From Hyphomicrobiales bacterium (lineage in GTDB: Bacteria; Pseudomonadota; Alphaproteobacteria; Rhizobiales; Aestuariivirgaceae), in assembly GCA_003151375.1 (NCBI GenBank), contig PLXI01000232.1, positions 11,676-20,483 of the forward strand: 8,808 nt of DNA, written 5' to 3'. Numbering within the stretch: position 1 is the first letter of the stretch; each line of letters starts with the position of its first letter. The notes below the pieces were generated by a model that was given only the letters and a program-made list of their open reading frames with translations, searched no databases and was not told the DNA's origin. Of the stretch, positions 7,310-8,808 are shown in pieces. The translations under genes were made by a program, and so were the position numbers.

Positions 7310-7326
7310 TTGGTTATAAAAAACAA
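7310..7326. promoter_or_regulatory. Candidate GntR-type operator, imperfect 17-bp palindrome
   Basis: TTGGTTATAAAAAACAA is symmetric around base 7318 with 6 of 8 base pairs matching (outer TTG/CAA, inner TT/AA). The left half TTGGT resembles half-sites known for hexuronate regulators of the same FadR subfamily (UxuR/ExuR type). It lies directly before a TTGACT at 7328-7333. No binding evidence exists, and AT-rich DNA produces such dyads by chance. Confidence 0.35.
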
Positions 7327-7327
7327 T

Positions 7328-7358
7328 TTGACTTCGAGCGACAATATCAGTCTTTTAT
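7328..7358 (+). promoter_or_regulatory. Candidate sigma-70-like promoter of the second transporter operon
   Basis: TTGACT (7328-7333) is a good -35 match. TTTTAT (7353-7358), 19 bases downstream, is a 4-of-6 match to TATAAT. The spacing is long and the -10 weak, as expected only if the promoter is regulated or atypical. Transcription would begin around 7365, leaving a short leader before the ribosome-binding site at 7387. Confidence 0.25.
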
Positions 7359-7366
7359 CGAAAAGA
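7351..7366. promoter_or_regulatory. Candidate operator: TCTTTT-ATCG-AAAAGA dyad
   Basis: The six-base arms TCTTTT (7351-7356) and AAAAGA (7361-7366) are perfectly complementary around ATCG. The dyad overlaps the proposed -10 of the transporter promoter and lies 30 bases before the ATPase start, a position suited to a repressor site. In RNA it would form only a weak hairpin with no T tract after it, so a terminator is unlikely. Confidence 0.35.
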
Positions 7367-7386
7367 GACAACAACTATTTCTATGT

Positions 7387-7392
7387 AGGGAG
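7387..7392 (+). promoter_or_regulatory. Shine-Dalgarno AGGGAG that decides the start of the single-domain ATPase
   Basis: AGGGAG is 4 bases before the ATG at 7397. An in-frame TTG at 7310 would add 29 residues that match nothing in the ABC family and would place coding sequence over the promoter region, so 7397 is taken as the start. Confidence 0.85.
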
Positions 7393-7396
7393 CTTA

Positions 7397-8155
7397 ATGA
7401 AACCTGTCCTAACGATCCAGAATGTTCGAAAAAGTTTCGGCCCGGTTGAGGTGCTTCGCGGGGTTGATCTGAACGTTAATCCTGGTGAGGTTTTGGCGCT
7501 GGTTGGTGACAATGGCGCTGGTAAGACAACGCTCATTAAACACATCTCTGGGGTTTACCGCGCGGACTCTGGTGAAATCTGCCTCAACGGCGAAAACATA
7601 GACTCACTTTCGCCGCGGCAAGTGCGCGAGCGCGGAATTGAAACCGTTTATCAGGATTTAGCACTTGCTGATGATCTCACCGTTGGCGCAAATATTTTTC
7701 TTGGTAGGGAACCAGTGCGTCGGCTTTTCGGCGTTCTTCCTTATATTGATGAGCGTTCTATTCGCAACGAAACAACATCGCTTCTCGACCGCATTAAAAG
7801 CCAAATTCCGGCAAAATCGAAAACCGTCGCTCGTCTTTCTGGCGGCCAACGCCAAGCCGTTGCAATCGCGCGCGCTATCTACTGGAAGGCCAAGGTCGTC
7901 ATTATGGATGAGCCTACCGCCGCTCTAGCCGTGATGGAGCGCGAACATGTGATCAAATATGCGCGTGAGCTTGCGGCATCCGGCGCTGCGGTCATTTATA
8001 TTGGCCATAATCTGGTCGAGATTCTCGAAGTTGCCGACAGAATTGCCGTGATGTTTCGCGGCACCATCGTTCACATAACAACAGCAGGAGAAACAACACA
8101 GGAGAAGTTGATTAAATACATGACTGGTTACAAGGATAAAGAAATCGCCGCTTGA
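7397..8155 (+). CDS. Single-domain sugar ABC transporter ATP-binding protein (FrcA-like)
   Basis: This 252-residue cytoplasmic ATPase is of the CUT2-type sugar uptake group, in the short single-domain form known from the rhizobial fructose/mannose/ribose system (FrcA). All motifs are canonical: Walker A GDNGAGKTT (37-45), Q-loop Q86, signature LSGGQRQ (147-153), Walker B VVIMDEP (D171, E172) and H-loop GHN (H204). The block TVYQDLALADDLTVGANIFLGREP (83-106) is typical of this branch. It would act as a homodimer, unlike the two-domain ATPase of operon 1. It is the first gene of the operon and divergent from the GntR/FCD regulator. A binding protein starts 30 bases after its stop. The matching permease is not in the window and is presumably further downstream. 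A frcA symbol is not assigned because the substrate is unknown and gene order differs from the frc operon. Confidence 0.92.
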   Translation: MKPVLTIQNVRKSFGPVEVLRGVDLNVNPGEVLALVGDNGAGKTTLIKHISGVYRADSGEICLNGENIDSLSPRQVRERGIETVYQDLALADDLTVGANIFLGREPVRRLFGVLPYIDERSIRNETTSLLDRIKSQIPAKSKTVARLSGGQRQAVAIARAIYWKAKVVIMDEPTAALAVMEREHVIKYARELAASGAAVIYIGHNLVEILEVADRIAVMFRGTIVHITTAGETTQEKLIKYMTGYKDKEIAA

Positions 8156-8171
8156 CGGCACAACAATTTTT

Positions 8172-8177
8172 AGGGAG
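8172..8177 (+). promoter_or_regulatory. Shine-Dalgarno AGGGAG of the second binding protein
   Basis: AGGGAG lies 8 bases before the ATG at 8186. It is the same sequence as the ribosome-binding site of the ATPase gene upstream and supports the start chosen for this right-truncated gene. Confidence 0.8.
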
Positions 8178-8185
8178 ACGTTGAA

Positions 8186-8808
8186 ATGTTCAGGAAAATT
8201 ACCCTCGCAGCATCAGTTGCTACAATGGCACTTATGGCTGCTCCACAAGCTCAAGCAGAAGACAGCATTGCAGTGATTGTTAAGGCAACCACTTCGGAAT
8301 ATTGGCAAATCGTGTTCAAGGGTGCCGAAGCAGCCGGCAAGGTGCTCGGCGTCAAGGTCGAAGAGCTCGGCACACCAAAGGACGATGCCGCCGGGCAGAT
8401 CGCCGTTCTCGAAGCTGCGGCAGGCAAGAAGCCAGCTGCAATAGTTATTTCACCAACCGTTGCTGAAGCCTTGGGCGACCCAATTGCTGCTGTAACGAAA
8501 GCAGGCATTCCTGTCATCATGATCGATTCAGGCGCCAAGACTGATCAGTTCGCTTCATTCCTGACCACCGATAACGTAGCCGGTGGCAAAGCCGCTGCTG
8601 ACGCCATGGCCGCCTGCATCAAGGAGCGCACTGGCAAAGTTGCTGGCAAAGTGGCGTTCATCACAGCTATGGCTGGCCATGAATCCCTGGACTCCCGCGA
8701 CAAGGGCTTCAAGGATGGCGTTGCCGCTTATCCTGACCTGAAGCTTTTGGGCAACCGTGTTGCCAATAACGAAGAAGCCGAAGGCACGAGCCTCACCGCT
8801 GACATGCT
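8186..8808 (+). CDS. Sugar ABC transporter periplasmic binding protein with Sec signal, 3' end cut by window edge
   Basis: The first 207 residues of a type I periplasmic sugar-binding protein (RbsB-like, Peripla_BP_4 group) are present; the frame stays open to the right edge. The family is normally about 310-330 aa, so about a third is missing. The N-terminus MFRKITLAASVATMALMA is a classic Sec signal with cleavage after A-Q-A (residue 24). The mature protein starts EDSIAVIVKATTSEYWQIV, where the first strand and the aromatic Y39/W40 form the usual ligand-pocket entry. Next come the strands AAIVISPTVAEALG (84-97) and IPVIMIDSG (108-116), then FLTTDNVAGGKAAADAM (125-141) and VAFITAMAGHESLDSRDKGF (157-176), whose Arg is a common sugar contact. 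It follows the single-domain ATPase by 30 bases in the same operon and should be its partner. It differs clearly from the Tat-exported binding protein at 792-1829, so the two transporters probably have different ligands or affinities. Confidence 0.9.
   Translation, partial: MFRKITLAASVATMALMAAPQAQAEDSIAVIVKATTSEYWQIVFKGAEAAGKVLGVKVEELGTPKDDAAGQIAVLEAAAGKKPAAIVISPTVAEALGDPIAAVTKAGIPVIMIDSGAKTDQFASFLTTDNVAGGKAAADAMAACIKERTGKVAGKVAFITAMAGHESLDSRDKGFKDGVAAYPDLKLLGNRVANNEEAEGTSLTADM

Larger units (their letters stand above)
7258..7396. promoter_or_regulatory. Divergent regulatory region between the regulator gene and the second transporter operon
   Basis: This 139-base AT-rich gap separates two divergently transcribed genes and must hold at least the promoter for each. 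It contains a short dyad AACC-ATCGC-GGTT (7282-7294), a GTTATA direct repeat (7301-7306 and 7313-7318), an imperfect palindrome at 7310-7326, a perfect 6-bp dyad at 7351-7366, and a long-distance inverted motif at 7264-7274 and 7358-7367. A candidate + strand promoter is listed separately. No convincing minus-strand -35/-10 pair stood out by eye, although TATAAC elements (reverse of 7301-7306 and 7313-7318) are available as -10 candidates. Confidence 0.75.

Noticed and set aside
7310..7396. N-terminal extension of the single-domain ATPase from a TTG at 7310
   Set aside because: The 29 extra residues lie before the normal ABC N-terminus and have no family match. A strong AGGGAG sits correctly before the ATG at 7397, and the region is needed for the promoter.
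1..8808. Insertion sequences, integrase scars, CRISPR repeats, tRNA or phage genes
   Set aside because: No transposase or integrase reading frames, no regularly spaced repeats and no tRNA-like cloverleaf were seen by eye. Base composition looks even throughout apart from the AT-rich promoter region.

Overview
The window looks like chromosomal or megaplasmid DNA from an alphaproteobacterium. The closest match in style is the Rhizobiales: clustered carbohydrate ABC transporters of the ribose/xylose type, with SMP-30 lactonases, PfkB sugar kinases and GntR/FCD regulators, at moderate GC. No marker gene fixes the taxon, so this is an inference from gene content and protein style. All eight genes are intact except the two cut by the window edges.

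Layout. Bases 1-5398 (+ strand) form one catabolic/transport operon. It holds the 3' part of an SMP-30/gluconolactonase gene, a Tat-exported sugar-binding protein, permease 1, a two-domain sugar ABC ATPase and permease 2. A strong hairpin followed by T residues lies between the binding protein and permease 1. The three membrane-complex genes overlap at stop/start codons. Bases 5414-7257 (- strand, convergent with operon 1) hold a GntR/FCD regulator followed by a 2-keto-3-deoxygluconate (KDG) kinase, again with overlapping stop and start. Bases 7258-7396 are a divergent regulatory region. It separates the regulator from a second + strand transport operon, which starts with a single-domain sugar ABC ATPase (7397-8155) and continues with a Sec-exported binding protein running off the right edge. 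The permease expected for this second system is not in the window and is presumably downstream.

Working model (inference). A sugar, sugar acid or lactone is captured by one or both binding proteins and imported. The SMP-30 enzyme opens a sugar lactone to an aldonate, and dehydration would give a 2-keto-3-deoxy acid. The kinase phosphorylates this to KDPG or an equivalent for Entner-Doudoroff cleavage. The oxidoreductase and dehydratase needed to complete the route are not in the window. The GntR/FCD protein is the obvious candidate regulator, probably sensing a carboxylate intermediate. Its unusual point is an apparent second winged-helix domain.

No RNA gene, mobile element, CRISPR array or phage signal was seen. 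The region is mostly well-known families in a plausible but uncharacterised combination. The points most worth checking are the double-HTH regulator, the two dissimilar transporters sharing one locus, and the palindromes in the divergent promoter region.
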